A stretch of 64,000 nt of DNA from Aliivibrio finisterrensis. GTDB lineage: Bacteria; Pseudomonadota; Gammaproteobacteria; Enterobacterales; Vibrionaceae. The notes under the pieces were generated by a model, which did not search any database, was not told the DNA's origin, and saw only the letters and a list, made by a program, of their open reading frames with translations. Below are positions 55,318 to 63,713 of this stretch, one piece after another; within the stretch, counting starts at the first letter, position 1; each line of letters begins with the position of its first letter. Both the position numbers and the translations under genes were made by a program. Where the stretch lies: contig NZ_WBVP01000003.1 in assembly GCF_008933155.1 (NCBI RefSeq), forward strand, positions 234,813 to 298,812, written 5' to 3'.

Positions 55318-56844
55318 TTATTTAGCTTCACGGTATGGTAGCGTAGACAGTACACGGTCTAGGTTGAATGCAGTTGGCTCCTGACGTAGTGGGAATTCAT
55401 TAAACGTCTGTAGTAGGCCAGCCACTTCAACTTGGACTGGAACGAAGTGGAACATACGTTCTGCATACCAACGTAGGTACATCCCTGAGTGTTCTGGCGC
55501 TTCCTCATATGGGTCTGCACGTAGGTCAACCAGTTCTGGCCAAGTAGAGGCTAGACGTGGAGCGAACCAGCTCTCTTCTGTTGGATGGATAAATGTAGCT
55601 TTGATCTTACCAACGCGAACCGCTTCTAAGTTACCTGTTTCAGCAAAGTAGAAAATCTCGTTACGTTCAGTGTCTTCGTTGTTAAACCACGCGTTAGTAT
55701 GGTCGTAGCCATCAATGTAAACGTCATGTTTCGTCTTGAACGACTCTTGAACATCTTTAACACCAGCAATTGTTGCTAGAGTAGTAAACAAATCTTCATG
55801 AGACTGGATACCGTTGTTACGAGCACCTTCAGGGATGTGACCAGGCCAGCTAACCATGAATGGCACACGTACACCACCTTCAGACGTCAGGCCTTTCTCA
55901 CCTTTAAACGGTGTGTTACCGCCATCTGGCCAAGACATCTTCTCTGCACCGTTGTCGGTAGTGAAGATGATGACTGTGTTGTCACGTTGACCGGTTTCTT
56001 CTAGCTTATCTAGAATTTCACCAACGTAGTGGTCAAGCTCAGTCATACCATCTGCGTATAAACCATAGCCAGTTTTACCTTGCCATTCTTCGCTTAGGTG
56101 AGTCCAAACGTGCATACGAGATGGGTTATACCACATGAAGAATGGGTCATCTGTCTTCGAGAAATCGTCTAAGTAATCTAGAGCCATGTCCGTTAGTTCA
56201 CGGTCAATGGTTTCCATGCGTTTCTTAGTCAGAGGGCCTGCTGACTCAGTAGGGCCATCGGCTGTGCCAGTGACAATACCACGAGGACCAAAGCGCTCGA
56301 AAAACTCTGGGTCTTGTGGGTAATCAGGATGCTCTGGCTCTTCTTCAGCGTTTAGGTGGTAAAGGTTACCGTAGAAGAAATCAAAACCACGGCGATGAGG
56401 CATCATGTGTTCACGATCTCCTAGGTGGTTTTTACCAAGTTGCACGTTGAAGTAACCTTGCTCTTTAAGCACTTCAGCCAGCGTTGGATCATCTTGATGA
56501 AGACCGACCGGAGAACCAGGCAGACCCACATTTAGAAGACCTGTACGAACAGGAAGTTGGCCAGTTAGGAATGCTGCACGACCGGCAGTGGAGCTTGGCT
56601 GGCCATAGTGGTCAGTGAAAAGCATGCCTTCATTTGCGATACGGTCGATGTTTGGTGTTTTGTAGCCCATCATGCCCAGGTTGTAGGCAGAAGTGTTTGA
56701 CCAACCGATGTCATCGGCCATGATGACGAGTATATTTGGCTTTTCAGAGGTGTTTTTTGCGATTGCTGGTGCTGCAGCAACGGTAGCTAACGCAGCTGTG
56801 CTGAGCACGGTTTTCTTTAGTAAGCTTTTAGAAAGGGTTTTCAT
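55318..56844 (-). CDS. Secreted Ser-type sulfatase (arylsulfatase family)
   Basis: 508 aa from ATG 56844, which has an AGGAG ribosome site; an in-frame start 45 nt upstream has none. A Sec signal peptide covers residues 1-29 (AAAPAIA-KN). The active-site motif is SSTAGRAAFLTGQ, with the sequence S-T-A-G-R, so the nucleophile Ser must be converted to formylglycine by a radical-SAM maturase. Metal ligands appear in LVIMADDIGW (Asp-Asp), and in IIFTTDNGAE (Asp-Asn). The C-terminal part is complete. It removes sulfate from a sulfated sugar or aryl ester in the periplasm; the substrate is not readable. The maturase gene lies 2 kb away on the other strand, and a palindrome sits about 56 bp upstream of the start. 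Confidence 0.9.
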   Translation of the reverse strand: MKTLSKSLLKKTVLSTAALATVAAAPAIAKNTSEKPNILVIMADDIGWSNTSAYNLGMMGYKTPNIDRIANEGMLFTDHYGQPSSTAGRAAFLTGQLPVRTGLLNVGLPGSPVGLHQDDPTLAEVLKEQGYFNVQLGKNHLGDREHMMPHRRGFDFFYGNLYHLNAEEEPEHPDYPQDPEFFERFGPRGIVTGTADGPTESAGPLTKKRMETIDRELTDMALDYLDDFSKTDDPFFMWYNPSRMHVWTHLSEEWQGKTGYGLYADGMTELDHYVGEILDKLEETGQRDNTVIIFTTDNGAEKMSWPDGGNTPFKGEKGLTSEGGVRVPFMVSWPGHIPEGARNNGIQSHEDLFTTLATIAGVKDVQESFKTKHDVYIDGYDHTNAWFNNEDTERNEIFYFAETGNLEAVRVGKIKATFIHPTEESWFAPRLASTWPELVDLRADPYEEAPEHSGMYLRWYAERMFHFVPVQVEVAGLLQTFNEFPLRQEPTAFNLDRVLSTLPYREAK

Positions 56845-56899
56845 AAGATGCTCCTGAAATAAGATGAGCACAGTATGATTTTTTTCCAAAATTAACTGA

Positions 56900-56917
56900 A
56901 CTAGGACAATTCCTAAA
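56900..56917. promoter_or_regulatory. TAGGA-N4-TCCTA operator-like repeat (site 3)
   Basis: A perfect inverted repeat TAGGA (56902-56906) - CAAT - TCCTA (56911-56915) in the divergent region between the sulfatase and the histidine kinase genes. It could serve both and allow autoregulation (inference). Confidence 0.6.
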
Positions 56918-56995
56918 CGAATTGAAGTTGAGCCAATTACTTAAAATACTACTAGGCATTTCGTGCGTTGCAGTTTATGGTAATAACGTTCATTA

Positions 56996-58192
56996 ATGAA
57001 AAGAGGTTTAAAAATGCTCTCTGATTCAATTACTTCAGCATTAATTTCTATGTCTAGTCGATTATTGAATTCTCCAACAGCACAAATGGAAGAAACCATC
57101 ATAGAGACGCTACATGAATGTCGAATTGCTTTAAAAATCGACCGTATTTCATGCTTACCTATTGAACAAACTAGGATACATGATTGGCGATTTTATGAGG
57201 CTGCGGGAGAAGGTGTTCCCAGAGTCAAATCTCAACTTCCGGCATCCTTGGTTTTAGAATATCGTCGGCATATCCAAGCGGGAATTGTTGTATCAAGTGA
57301 TGAGTCACCAGAACTGCTTGAGCTCGCTAGCCACTTACAGGATGAAAAGCCGCTGCGTCATATATTGGTTCCGATAAGTGCAATGGGGAAACCATGGGGC
57401 TTATTGGCCTGTGCAAGTTTCAATGATGTAGACAGTTATTCAGAATCAGAAGAATTTATAAACGCGGCGACAGTGCTAGGTAATATGATTGCATCCAGTA
57501 TTGAGCGTGTGCGTCATTATGATCAGCTGATAAAGAGCCGCCAAGATGTAGTTGAGAGAAATAAACGCATCATTGGTGAACGAGAAAGAGAACGACAGAA
57601 TATTGCGCGCGATTTGCATGATGACTTCAGCCAACGCCTCGCTTCTTTGGGGATTGAGCTTAGCCTTGCCTCTAGTATTTGTGATGAAATCACAAGACCA
57701 GTGCTAATGAAGTGCGCCAATGAACTAGCATCAATTACCAAGGACGTTCAACACTTGTCTCGTCACCTGCACCCTGTAGTAATAGAAAGAGTAGGGCTTA
57801 ATGCCGCTATTCAATCACATGCTCAACAAGTTGCGGAACGCTCAGGACTGTACTTATCGATTGAGCTTGATGACGATACTTCTTTTAATAATGATGTTTC
57901 ATTACATGTCTATCGCATTATCCAAGAAGCGTTATCCAACATCGTGAAACACGCTAATGCTTCTGCGGTCACAATCACGTTAAAGCAATTTAGTGGCGAC
58001 TGGATAGAATTGTTGATTCGAGACGACGGAATCGGAATTGCTCAAGAGCAAGCACACATTCAATCACCTTCGTTAGGTCTTCAATCTATGATTGAACGCG
58101 GAGAATTGATTGGTGGTGAATTGATCATTAAACGCAATGATCCAAAAGCAGGAACTACAGTTAAATTATCAATAAAAACAAGTGAGGTTTAA
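56996..58192 (+). CDS. Cytoplasmic GAF-domain histidine kinase (NarL-system type)
   Basis: 398 aa, no membrane segment. Residues about 20-170 look like a GAF sensor (LVPISAMGKPWGLLACASF). A short coiled coil (QDVVERNKRIIGERERERQ) leads to the HisKA_3 dimer domain with the phospho-acceptor His in ARDLHDDFSQRLAS near residue 206. The HATPase_c domain has EALSNIVKHANAS (N box) and DDGIGI with GLQSMIERG. It should sense a cytoplasmic signal and phosphorylate the adjacent response regulator. ATG 56996 is kept; MLSDS at 57014 is an alternative. The stop is directly followed by the regulator start, so they are coupled. Confidence 0.87.
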   Translation: MKRGLKMLSDSITSALISMSSRLLNSPTAQMEETIIETLHECRIALKIDRISCLPIEQTRIHDWRFYEAAGEGVPRVKSQLPASLVLEYRRHIQAGIVVSSDESPELLELASHLQDEKPLRHILVPISAMGKPWGLLACASFNDVDSYSESEEFINAATVLGNMIASSIERVRHYDQLIKSRQDVVERNKRIIGERERERQNIARDLHDDFSQRLASLGIELSLASSICDEITRPVLMKCANELASITKDVQHLSRHLHPVVIERVGLNAAIQSHAQQVAERSGLYLSIELDDDTSFNNDVSLHVYRIIQEALSNIVKHANASAVTITLKQFSGDWIELLIRDDGIGIAQEQAHIQSPSLGLQSMIERGELIGGELIIKRNDPKAGTTVKLSIKTSEV

Positions 58193-58786
58193 ATGGCAAC
58201 CGTCGTAATTGCAGATGATCACCAGATAGTCAGTGAAGGTATTGCCCGCCTAGTGGACTTAACGCATCAAGTTGTAGGGATTGGCGTTGACGCAACAGAG
58301 CTACTTCAGCTTGTTAAGCAGCATCAGCCCGACTTAATTATTACCGATATTTCTATGCCTGGTATGCAGCTAAATACTACGCTTTCACTGCTTAAGCGGA
58401 CTTCGCCAAACAGTAAACTTGTTTGCCTATCTATGCATGATGAGCCAGAGATCGTTAAGGCTGCTTACCAATATGGTGCTGACGGGTATGTACTTAAACA
58501 TCAAGCAGGTTTTGAACTAGCAACGACGATGAAAAATATACTTGCTGGAGAACGCTACATACCAGATGAATTGAAAAGCATTATTGAGCAAAAGACAGAT
58601 TTGACCGCCAGACAAGTTGATATTCTTAAACTATTAGCTCAAGGATTTTCTGCGAAGAAAGTAGCTTTGGAGCTCAACATTTCTTCGAAAACGGTCGAAT
58701 ACCACAAATATAAGATGATTGAACAACTTGAACTTGCTAGTGCATCCGAGCTTATTGCTTGGGCTCACAGTCGAAAGCTCATTTAA
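58193..58786 (+). CDS. NarL/LuxR-type response regulator
   Basis: 197 aa. The receiver domain has VVIADDHQIVSEG at the start and the phosphorylation Asp in LIITDISMPGM near residue 54, with Lys in YVLKHQAG near 101. The C-terminal LuxR helix-turn-helix is complete (LTARQVDILKLLAQGFSAKK; ISSKTVEYHKYKM). It begins immediately after the kinase. I infer that it binds the TAGGA-N4-TCCTA repeats found at four promoters of this module, since NarL-family proteins bind short inverted repeats. Confidence 0.88.
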   Translation: MATVVIADDHQIVSEGIARLVDLTHQVVGIGVDATELLQLVKQHQPDLIITDISMPGMQLNTTLSLLKRTSPNSKLVCLSMHDEPEIVKAAYQYGADGYVLKHQAGFELATTMKNILAGERYIPDELKSIIEQKTDLTARQVDILKLLAQGFSAKKVALELNISSKTVEYHKYKMIEQLELASASELIAWAHSRKLI

Positions 58787-58823
58787 CTCACCTTACACCT
58801 CTCTAATCCATATCTCCTTCCGT

Positions 58824-58873
58824 TAGGAAATGTCCTAGTGGTCTAATTTAGGCCACCTAAGGATAATTATCCT
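58824..58873 (+). promoter_or_regulatory. Operator-like repeats before the maturase gene (site 4 and a palindrome)
   Basis: TAGGA (58824-58828) - AATG - TCCTA (58833-58837) is a perfect repeat with the same 4-nt spacing as site 3. It is followed by AGGATAATTATCCT (58860-58873), a perfect 14-bp palindrome with a 6-nt centre. Both lie within 75 bp of the maturase start. Confidence 0.6.
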
Positions 58874-58894
58874 AAATCCAACAGGAGCGCAGAT

Positions 58895-60082
58895 ATGACG
58901 ATGACATCACCACACCCATTCCACCTTTTGGTTAAGCCTGTTGGCTCAAAGTGTAATTTAGACTGTCACTATTGTTATTACTTGAGAAAAGAAGAGCGTT
59001 ATCAGCCAGGAGCTACGATGCAGATGTCAGACGCTCTCTTGGAAACATACGTCCAGCAATATATCGCAGCTCAGCCTAAACACATCAAGTTTGTTGATTT
59101 CAGTTGGCAAGGTGGGGAACCTGCACTGCGCGGCATTGAATTTTACGAAAAAGCGGTAGCATTACAAAAAAAATATGCTCGTTCAGGTATGACGATCTCA
59201 AATACTTTCCAAAGTAATGGAACTCTGATCAATGAGAAATGGGCGAAGTTCTTTAAAAAGAACAACTTCTTGATCGGACTTAGCATTGATGGTGACGAAC
59301 TTAATCATGACTTAGGTCGAGCTGACATTAAAGGTAATGGCAGTTACTCACGAGTATTACGTGGCCTCGGCATGCTGCAAAAACATAAAGTACAGTTCAA
59401 CACCTTGACCGTTGTGCATAACGATAACGCACACCTTGGTAAGCAAACCTATCAGACACTCAAAAAATTAGGTTCTAACGTTATTCAGTTCCAGCCCTGC
59501 GTTGAGCACTCTCTTGATCGTCGAGGTGAAAAAGACTGGTCTTTAACTCCACATCAGTGGGGGCACTTTTTGTGTGATGTATTCGATGAGTGGCGCAAAG
59601 AAGATGTAGGAAAAGTACACATTCAGTTTTTCGAAAACACGCTCGGTATTCTTGCGGGCCAACCAAGTCAAATGTGTTTTCACTCGGAAACTTGTGGCCA
59701 ACAAATGATGCTAGAACATGATGGCAGTATTTATTCTTGTGATCACTATAGCTATGAAAATCATAAAGTTGGCGATATCGAATCGGTAGATTTAGGCGCT
59801 GTAGCATCCTCTTCGAAGCAAGTTGAATTTGGCTTAAACAAGTGGAAGTCACTGCCTAAGCAATGCCGAGAGTGTGATTTCAGACCGATGTGTAATGGCG
59901 GCTGCCCTAAAGAGCGTACTGCTTTTACCGCAGACCTTGAGCCGGGTTTAAATCATTTATGTTTTGGATATAAAAAATTCTTTGTGCACGCAATGCCTTA
60001 CTTTGCCGCAATGCTAGAGGCAATCAAGCTAGGACACCCAGCTGCAGTTTATCCAATGTTCGTAAAGCGGATTACGGCGTAA
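58895..60082 (+). CDS. Anaerobic sulfatase-maturating radical-SAM enzyme (anSME type)
   Basis: 395 aa. The radical-SAM motif is CNLDCHYCYYL (CxxxCxxC) near residues 19-28. A C-terminal SPASM/twitch Cys set is present: CFHSETCGQQMMLE near 263-270, SIYSCDHY near 281, and CRECDFRPMCNGGCP near 329-343. It oxidises the Ser (or Cys) of the sulfatase motif to formylglycine. A Ser-type sulfatase lies 2 kb away and both have the same palindrome in their promoters, so it is the likely partner. The catalase 43 bp downstream on the same strand may be in the same operon, which may protect the oxygen-sensitive clusters (inference). Confidence 0.9.
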   Translation: MTMTSPHPFHLLVKPVGSKCNLDCHYCYYLRKEERYQPGATMQMSDALLETYVQQYIAAQPKHIKFVDFSWQGGEPALRGIEFYEKAVALQKKYARSGMTISNTFQSNGTLINEKWAKFFKKNNFLIGLSIDGDELNHDLGRADIKGNGSYSRVLRGLGMLQKHKVQFNTLTVVHNDNAHLGKQTYQTLKKLGSNVIQFQPCVEHSLDRRGEKDWSLTPHQWGHFLCDVFDEWRKEDVGKVHIQFFENTLGILAGQPSQMCFHSETCGQQMMLEHDGSIYSCDHYSYENHKVGDIESVDLGAVASSSKQVEFGLNKWKSLPKQCRECDFRPMCNGGCPKERTAFTADLEPGLNHLCFGYKKFFVHAMPYFAAMLEAIKLGHPAAVYPMFVKRITA

Positions 60083-60125
60083 TGTTGTGTAGTCGATAAT
60101 TTTCAATCATTAAGGAACGAAGTCA

Positions 60126-61610
60126 ATGAAAAATAAACTCACCACAGCAGCAGGTTGCCCTGTTGCACATAACCAAAATGTAATGACGGCAGGCAAACGT
60201 GGTCCAATGCTTTTGCAAGATGTCTGGTTTTTGGAAAAGCTTGCACATTTTGATCGTGAAGTGATCCCTGAGCGTCGAATGCATGCAAAAGGTTCTGGGG
60301 CTTATGGAAAATTCACAGTGACCCACGATATTACCAAGTACTCGAAGGCGGCAATCTTCTCTGAAGTTGGTAAAACAACCGAACTCTTTGCTAGGTTTAC
60401 TACGGTTGCAGGCGAGAGAGGTGCCGCAGACGCTGAACGTGATATTCGTGGTTTCGCACTCAAGTTCTACACAGAAGAAGGGAACTGGGACTTAGTGGGT
60501 AACAACACGCCTGTATTCTTTTTACGAGATCCACTTAAGTTTCCGGACTTGAATCATGCGGTAAAGCGCGATCCGCGAACCAATCTTCGAAGTGCAGAAA
60601 ACAACTGGGATTTTTGGACGTCACTTCCGGAAGCATTTCATCAAGTGACGATTGTGATGAGCGATCGCGGCCTTCCTGCCACTTACCGTCATATGAATGG
60701 TTACGGTAGCCACACCTTCAGTATGATTAATTCAGACAATGAACGTGTTTGGGTGAAGTTCCACTTCAAAACACTGCAGGGAATCAAGAACCTGACGGAT
60801 CAAGAAGCAGAGAAACTGATTGGGCAAGACCGCGAAAGCCACCAACGTGATCTCTACGATAGCATCGAAAATAGAGATTTCCCGAAATGGACGCTGCAAA
60901 TCCAGGTGATGACAGAGACTGAAGCGAACGACGTTGAGTTCAACCCATTTGATCTAACAAAAGTATGGCCTCATGCGCGTTTTCCGTTGATTGAAGTAGG
61001 GGAGTTTGAGCTCAACCGCAACCCAGAAAACTTCTTTGCGGAAGTTGAGCAATCAGCGTTTAACCCTGCCGCTATCGTACCCGGAATTGGATTCTCTCCA
61101 GACCGAATGCTACAAGGTCGCTTATTTGCTTACGGCGATGCGCAGCGCTATCGCTTAGGCGTTAATCACCATCAAATTCCAGTGAATGCGCCACGTTGTC
61201 CGGTCCACAGTTATCATAGAGATGGGGCTATGCGTGTTGATGGCAATTTTGGTTCAGCCAAAGGCTATGAGCCAAACCAGTACGGTGAGTGGGCACAGCA
61301 ATCGGAGTATGCTGAACCTGAATTAGAGCTAGAAGGCGCAGCGAATCACTGGGATCATCGTGAAGACACCGACTACTTCACACAAGCGGGTAACCTGTTC
61401 CGTATTATGACGTCCAGTGAACAGAGAAGGTTATTTGAAAACACAGCACGTTCAATTGGTTCTGCCTCTAGGAAAGTGCAACTGAAACATGTTCAGCATG
61501 CACTTCTCGCCGACCGTAATTACGCGCAAGGTTTAGCTGAATTACTTGGTATTGATATGGATGAACTGGAGGCAGAAAAGGTCACAGATAAAAGCGTTGT
61601 GGAAGTTTGA
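60126..61610 (+). CDS. katA: Monofunctional haem catalase (KatA type, clade 3)
   Basis: 494 aa. The catalytic His is in [18 protein letters not shown] near residue 54. Asn and Phe of the haem pocket are in [16 protein letters not shown] near 127-142, and the proximal Tyr is in [14 protein letters not shown] near 337. It splits hydrogen peroxide. The start is in a known style ([17 protein letters not shown]) with AAGGAACG as a ribosome site. It lies 43 bp after the maturase. The position inside the element next to a radical-SAM enzyme suggests oxidative protection as part of the module (inference). Confidence 0.92.
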   Translation: MKNKLTTAAGCPVAHNQNVMTAGKRGPMLLQDVWFLEKLAHFDREVIPERRMHAKGSGAYGKFTVTHDITKYSKAAIFSEVGKTTELFARFTTVAGERGAADAERDIRGFALKFYTEEGNWDLVGNNTPVFFLRDPLKFPDLNHAVKRDPRTNLRSAENNWDFWTSLPEAFHQVTIVMSDRGLPATYRHMNGYGSHTFSMINSDNERVWVKFHFKTLQGIKNLTDQEAEKLIGQDRESHQRDLYDSIENRDFPKWTLQIQVMTETEANDVEFNPFDLTKVWPHARFPLIEVGEFELNRNPENFFAEVEQSAFNPAAIVPGIGFSPDRMLQGRLFAYGDAQRYRLGVNHHQIPVNAPRCPVHSYHRDGAMRVDGNFGSAKGYEPNQYGEWAQQSEYAEPELELEGAANHWDHREDTDYFTQAGNLFRIMTSSEQRRLFENTARSIGSASRKVQLKHVQHALLADRNYAQGLAELLGIDMDELEAEKVTDKSVVEV

Positions 61611-61699
61611 GTGGTGTTTTTTTAGTTTTCCTCCAAAGTTAAACATTAATTTTGCTCAGCCACAATATTTATAAAAACTGTGGTTTAGAGAGATTTAGT

Positions 61700-61720
61700 G
61701 CGCCTCAAAAAATGAGGCGC
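61700..61720 (+). terminator. Hairpin after the catalase gene
   Basis: GCGCCTCA (61700-61707) and TGAGGCGC (61713-61720) form a perfect 8-bp stem with a 5-nt A loop. No T tail follows, so it may be only a weak terminator or an RNA-stabilising stem. Confidence 0.5.
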
Positions 61721-61738
61721 TGATGAAGGTATAAACGT

Positions 61739-62251
61739 ATGTCAAATCATGAACAAATAAACGAAAGTAGGGATGAGTATAAGGAAACAAATAAAGGAAA
61801 TAAAATCATCGCGTTCGCAATGTGGTTGATAAAAGCCATTGTGATATTGGCGGTATTAATTGGTAGTTCAATTGGTTTGTCTAAGCTTGGTACTATCCAT
61901 GGAAAAACTCTTCCTGAGAACTACTTTATTGATGGTTATCCCACTATTTTGAAGCTGCTTGATTCTGAAGTATTTATGGGATTTGTATTTTTTGTAACCG
62001 TCGCCATTATTGTGTATGTCCTTTATTTGCTTTGGGAGTTGCATGAAATTGCAGTGCATAAGTCCGCGAAAATGTCGAGTGCTCACACACAAATTGTATT
62101 TGCTCTTTCACTGTGTGGCCTGTTTATCGATAAAACGTGGTGGGTTTTAGCCATCATTATTGCTTTTGCGCGTTGGGACGTATTAGCTGAAGGGATTTCG
62201 TCAATAATTCGAAATGGTCGTACTGTGATCTCTACGAATAAGGAGCAGTAA
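61739..62251 (+). CDS. Small inner-membrane protein paired with a HlyD-type adaptor
   Basis: 170 aa with three membrane segments: IIAFAMWLIKAIVILAVLIGSSIGL near residues 23-47 (here split by reading), FVFFVTVAIIVYVLYLLWEL near 83-102 and IVFALSLCGLFIDKTWWVLAIIIAF near 119-143. No family is recognised. It ends one base before the HlyD-type gene, so they are translated together and may form an export unit. It starts ATG at 61739 after GAAGG, 11 nt away. The C-terminal 25 residues are polar. Confidence 0.55.
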   Translation: MSNHEQINESRDEYKETNKGNKIIAFAMWLIKAIVILAVLIGSSIGLSKLGTIHGKTLPENYFIDGYPTILKLLDSEVFMGFVFFVTVAIIVYVLYLLWELHEIAVHKSAKMSSAHTQIVFALSLCGLFIDKTWWVLAIIIAFARWDVLAEGISSIIRNGRTVISTNKEQ

Positions 62252-62252
62252 G

Positions 62253-63284
62253 ATGAAAGAAATAATGCTTCCATATATCCTAGTTTGCTGGATCTTAGTT
62301 AAATTAGGTGTCGTTAAATGGACGCTGCGTAACGCTACAATCATTGTTGCGATAGGTTTGACGCTCGCGTTTGCTTTGTTTACTGCACACCGATTTTGGT
62401 CTCCTGCGGACCTAACCGATAGTACGACAGTGAAAGCGCCACATGCCGTTTTAAGTCCATTAATTGGACAAGAAGTTGAACAAGTATTCGTGGAACACAA
62501 CCAGGTAGTCAAAAAAGGCGATTTAATATACACCCTGCGTTCGGTTGACACTGAATCTCAAATGATAGGATTAGATGCAGAGAAGAAAGCGGCAAAAGCT
62601 GAAATACTCGCACTCACCCATCAGATTGCTAACGATGAAAAGAACCTTGATCGTTTAACCCAACTTGGTGACTTTTCACAAGAATCAGAACGAGATAACC
62701 TACGAACACGCATCGACACTACTAACGCTCAAATTGCATCAGCCAATGCGAAAATTTTGAGCATTGAGGCTCAGATTGCAACAGCAGAATGGCAAAATGA
62801 GCGAAGAGAAGTTCGTGCTCCTTTTGATGGGCAGCTTTCAATCTCAAACATTGTTGATGGTACGCGTGTAGGTAACATGCACTTATACAACACGAATAAG
62901 AAATTTGTAGAAATGCGTATTGCTGACCAAACCTATCGCGGACTCAAAGTCGGTCAATTCGCAGAGTTTTATGTGAATGCATACCCAGGTGAGATATTCC
63001 GTGGTCGTGTACATAGTTTAACCACTGGTACTGGTGAAGCTCGTGTTTCTGTCATGAATGGTTCTCAACATGTACGCCAACACGTTGGGAACAATATGAA
63101 CAATCATGGCCGAACAATTGTGATTGAGTTTGACGAACCTGAGGGGTACAACATTCCAATTGGGGCTACGGGTTCAGGATGGGTTTCTGCAACAAAACCT
63201 CATCCAATGCTTGGTTTCATGGATATTATAGGTGCAGCAACGGTTAGGCTTAAATCTTACAAAGCTTATTTATCAGCACTTTAA
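62253..63284 (+). CDS. HlyD/EmrA-family membrane fusion (adaptor) protein
   Basis: 343 aa. One or two N-terminal membrane segments (MLPYILVCWILVKLGVV; IIVAIGLTLAFALFTAH) precede a biotinyl-lipoyl-like half (LSPLIGQEVEQVFVEHNQVVKKGDLIYTL split over 68-96). A helical hairpin (about 100-185) follows, then the second lipoyl half (VRAPFDGQLSISNIVDGTRV) and a beta-barrel. Adaptors of this type join an inner-membrane pump to an outer-membrane channel. Here the only neighbour is the small three-helix protein upstream, and no pump is found nearby. It is the last intact cargo gene before the far end of the element. Confidence 0.82.
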   Translation: MKEIMLPYILVCWILVKLGVVKWTLRNATIIVAIGLTLAFALFTAHRFWSPADLTDSTTVKAPHAVLSPLIGQEVEQVFVEHNQVVKKGDLIYTLRSVDTESQMIGLDAEKKAAKAEILALTHQIANDEKNLDRLTQLGDFSQESERDNLRTRIDTTNAQIASANAKILSIEAQIATAEWQNERREVRAPFDGQLSISNIVDGTRVGNMHLYNTNKKFVEMRIADQTYRGLKVGQFAEFYVNAYPGEIFRGRVHSLTTGTGEARVSVMNGSQHVRQHVGNNMNNHGRTIVIEFDEPEGYNIPIGATGSGWVSATKPHPMLGFMDIIGAATVRLKSYKAYLSAL

Positions 63285-63602
63285 CATACACCGTTAAACG
63301 TTTAGTGGATAAGAAAATTTGGCCACTAGATCAGAGGTCTTGCTATACTTTAAGTAATCCGTTAAACGCTAATTTAGCAACCCGTATAACTTAGTTTTGT
63401 CCAGATACGTGTTACGTAACACCTTATCAAGAGCAAGTAATTACTGGTGAGATCACCAAGCAATTTTGTCGAATCAGCCACAAGGTACTAAAAAGGGAAC
63501 GGAATCACACAATTCATAGGTTTCTATACGCTTATTATCAAACATTTAGTGAAAGTAAATTTCTTTCATACATAGATGGACCAGAATTACATTTTCACAA
63601 AA
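63285..63602. other. Non-coding tail of the element with direct repeats
   Basis: After the HlyD-type gene, a 10-bp direct repeat CCGTTAAACG occurs at 63291-63300 and 63359-63368. TTTAGTGG (63301-63308) and CCACTA (63323-63328) form a possible weak hairpin. The remainder is covered by the open-frame fragment below. Confidence 0.4.
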
Positions 63603-63658
63603 ATATCAACTTATGGTTGTTTTATGCGATATCAAGATATGGTTTTTTTTTCGATTAA
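63395..63658 (+). pseudogene. Open frame without start running into the element end
   Basis: From 63395 to the stop at 63656-63658 there are 87 open codons with codon choices like a real gene (CPDTCYVTPYQEQVITGEI near the beginning). No ATG, GTG or TTG with a ribosome site is in reach, and the frame is preceded by TAG at 63392-63394. Its last 18 codons overlap the transposase-binding repeats, so the protein end is formed by the element terminus. It is likely a gene fragment of a former cargo gene; the family is not recognised. Confidence 0.35.
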
Positions 63659-63708
63659 GTTTATGATTTTAAATGATTAGTTGTTATCACTTTATGGTTT
63701 TTTCAACA
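63603..63708 (-). repeat. Distal (left-type) end of the first Tn7-like element
   Basis: The terminus is ...TTCAACA at 63708 (TGTTGAA when read inward). Three inverted-orientation sites are seen: TATCACTTTATGGTT (63685-63699), GATATCAAGATATGGTT (63628-63644) and ATATCAACTTATGGTT (63603-63618). Dispersed spacing with about 40 bp between the first two fits a Tn7-like left end. From memory (unverified), the arrangement closely resembles the left end of the CRISPR-associated Tn6677. Confidence 0.75.
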
Positions 63709-63713
63709 GAAAT
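63709..63713. repeat. Right copy of the target-site duplication, shared by two elements
   Basis: GAAAT follows the ACA end of the first element and directly precedes TGT of the second. Confidence 0.85.

Larger units (their letters stand above)
45957..63708 (+). mobile_element. Tn7-like element inserted downstream of guaC (transposase genes decayed)
   Basis: The unit starts TGTAAAAA and ends TTTTCAACA, giving the TGT...ACA termini of Tn7-like elements, 17,752 bp apart. It is flanked by identical GAAAT copies and lies 20 bp after the guaC stop. Transposase-binding repeats of the form ACCATAnnnTGA are present at both ends: closely packed (21-22 bp period) at the guaC side, like a Tn7 right end, and dispersed at the far side, like a left end. 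tnsA is present, tnsB is broken, and no tnsC, tniQ/tnsD, cas genes or CRISPR array are found. It could move only if helper proteins act in trans. The cargo is a sulfatase-maturase-two-component-MoxR module plus catalase. The different motif variants at the two ends leave open that this is a hybrid left by deletion between two older insertions. Confidence 0.82.

Noticed and set aside
45957..63708. CRISPR array or Cas genes in the first Tn7-like element
   Set aside because: No regularly spaced repeats of about 28 bp and no Cas-like proteins were found; any such genes would be in the second element outside the window.
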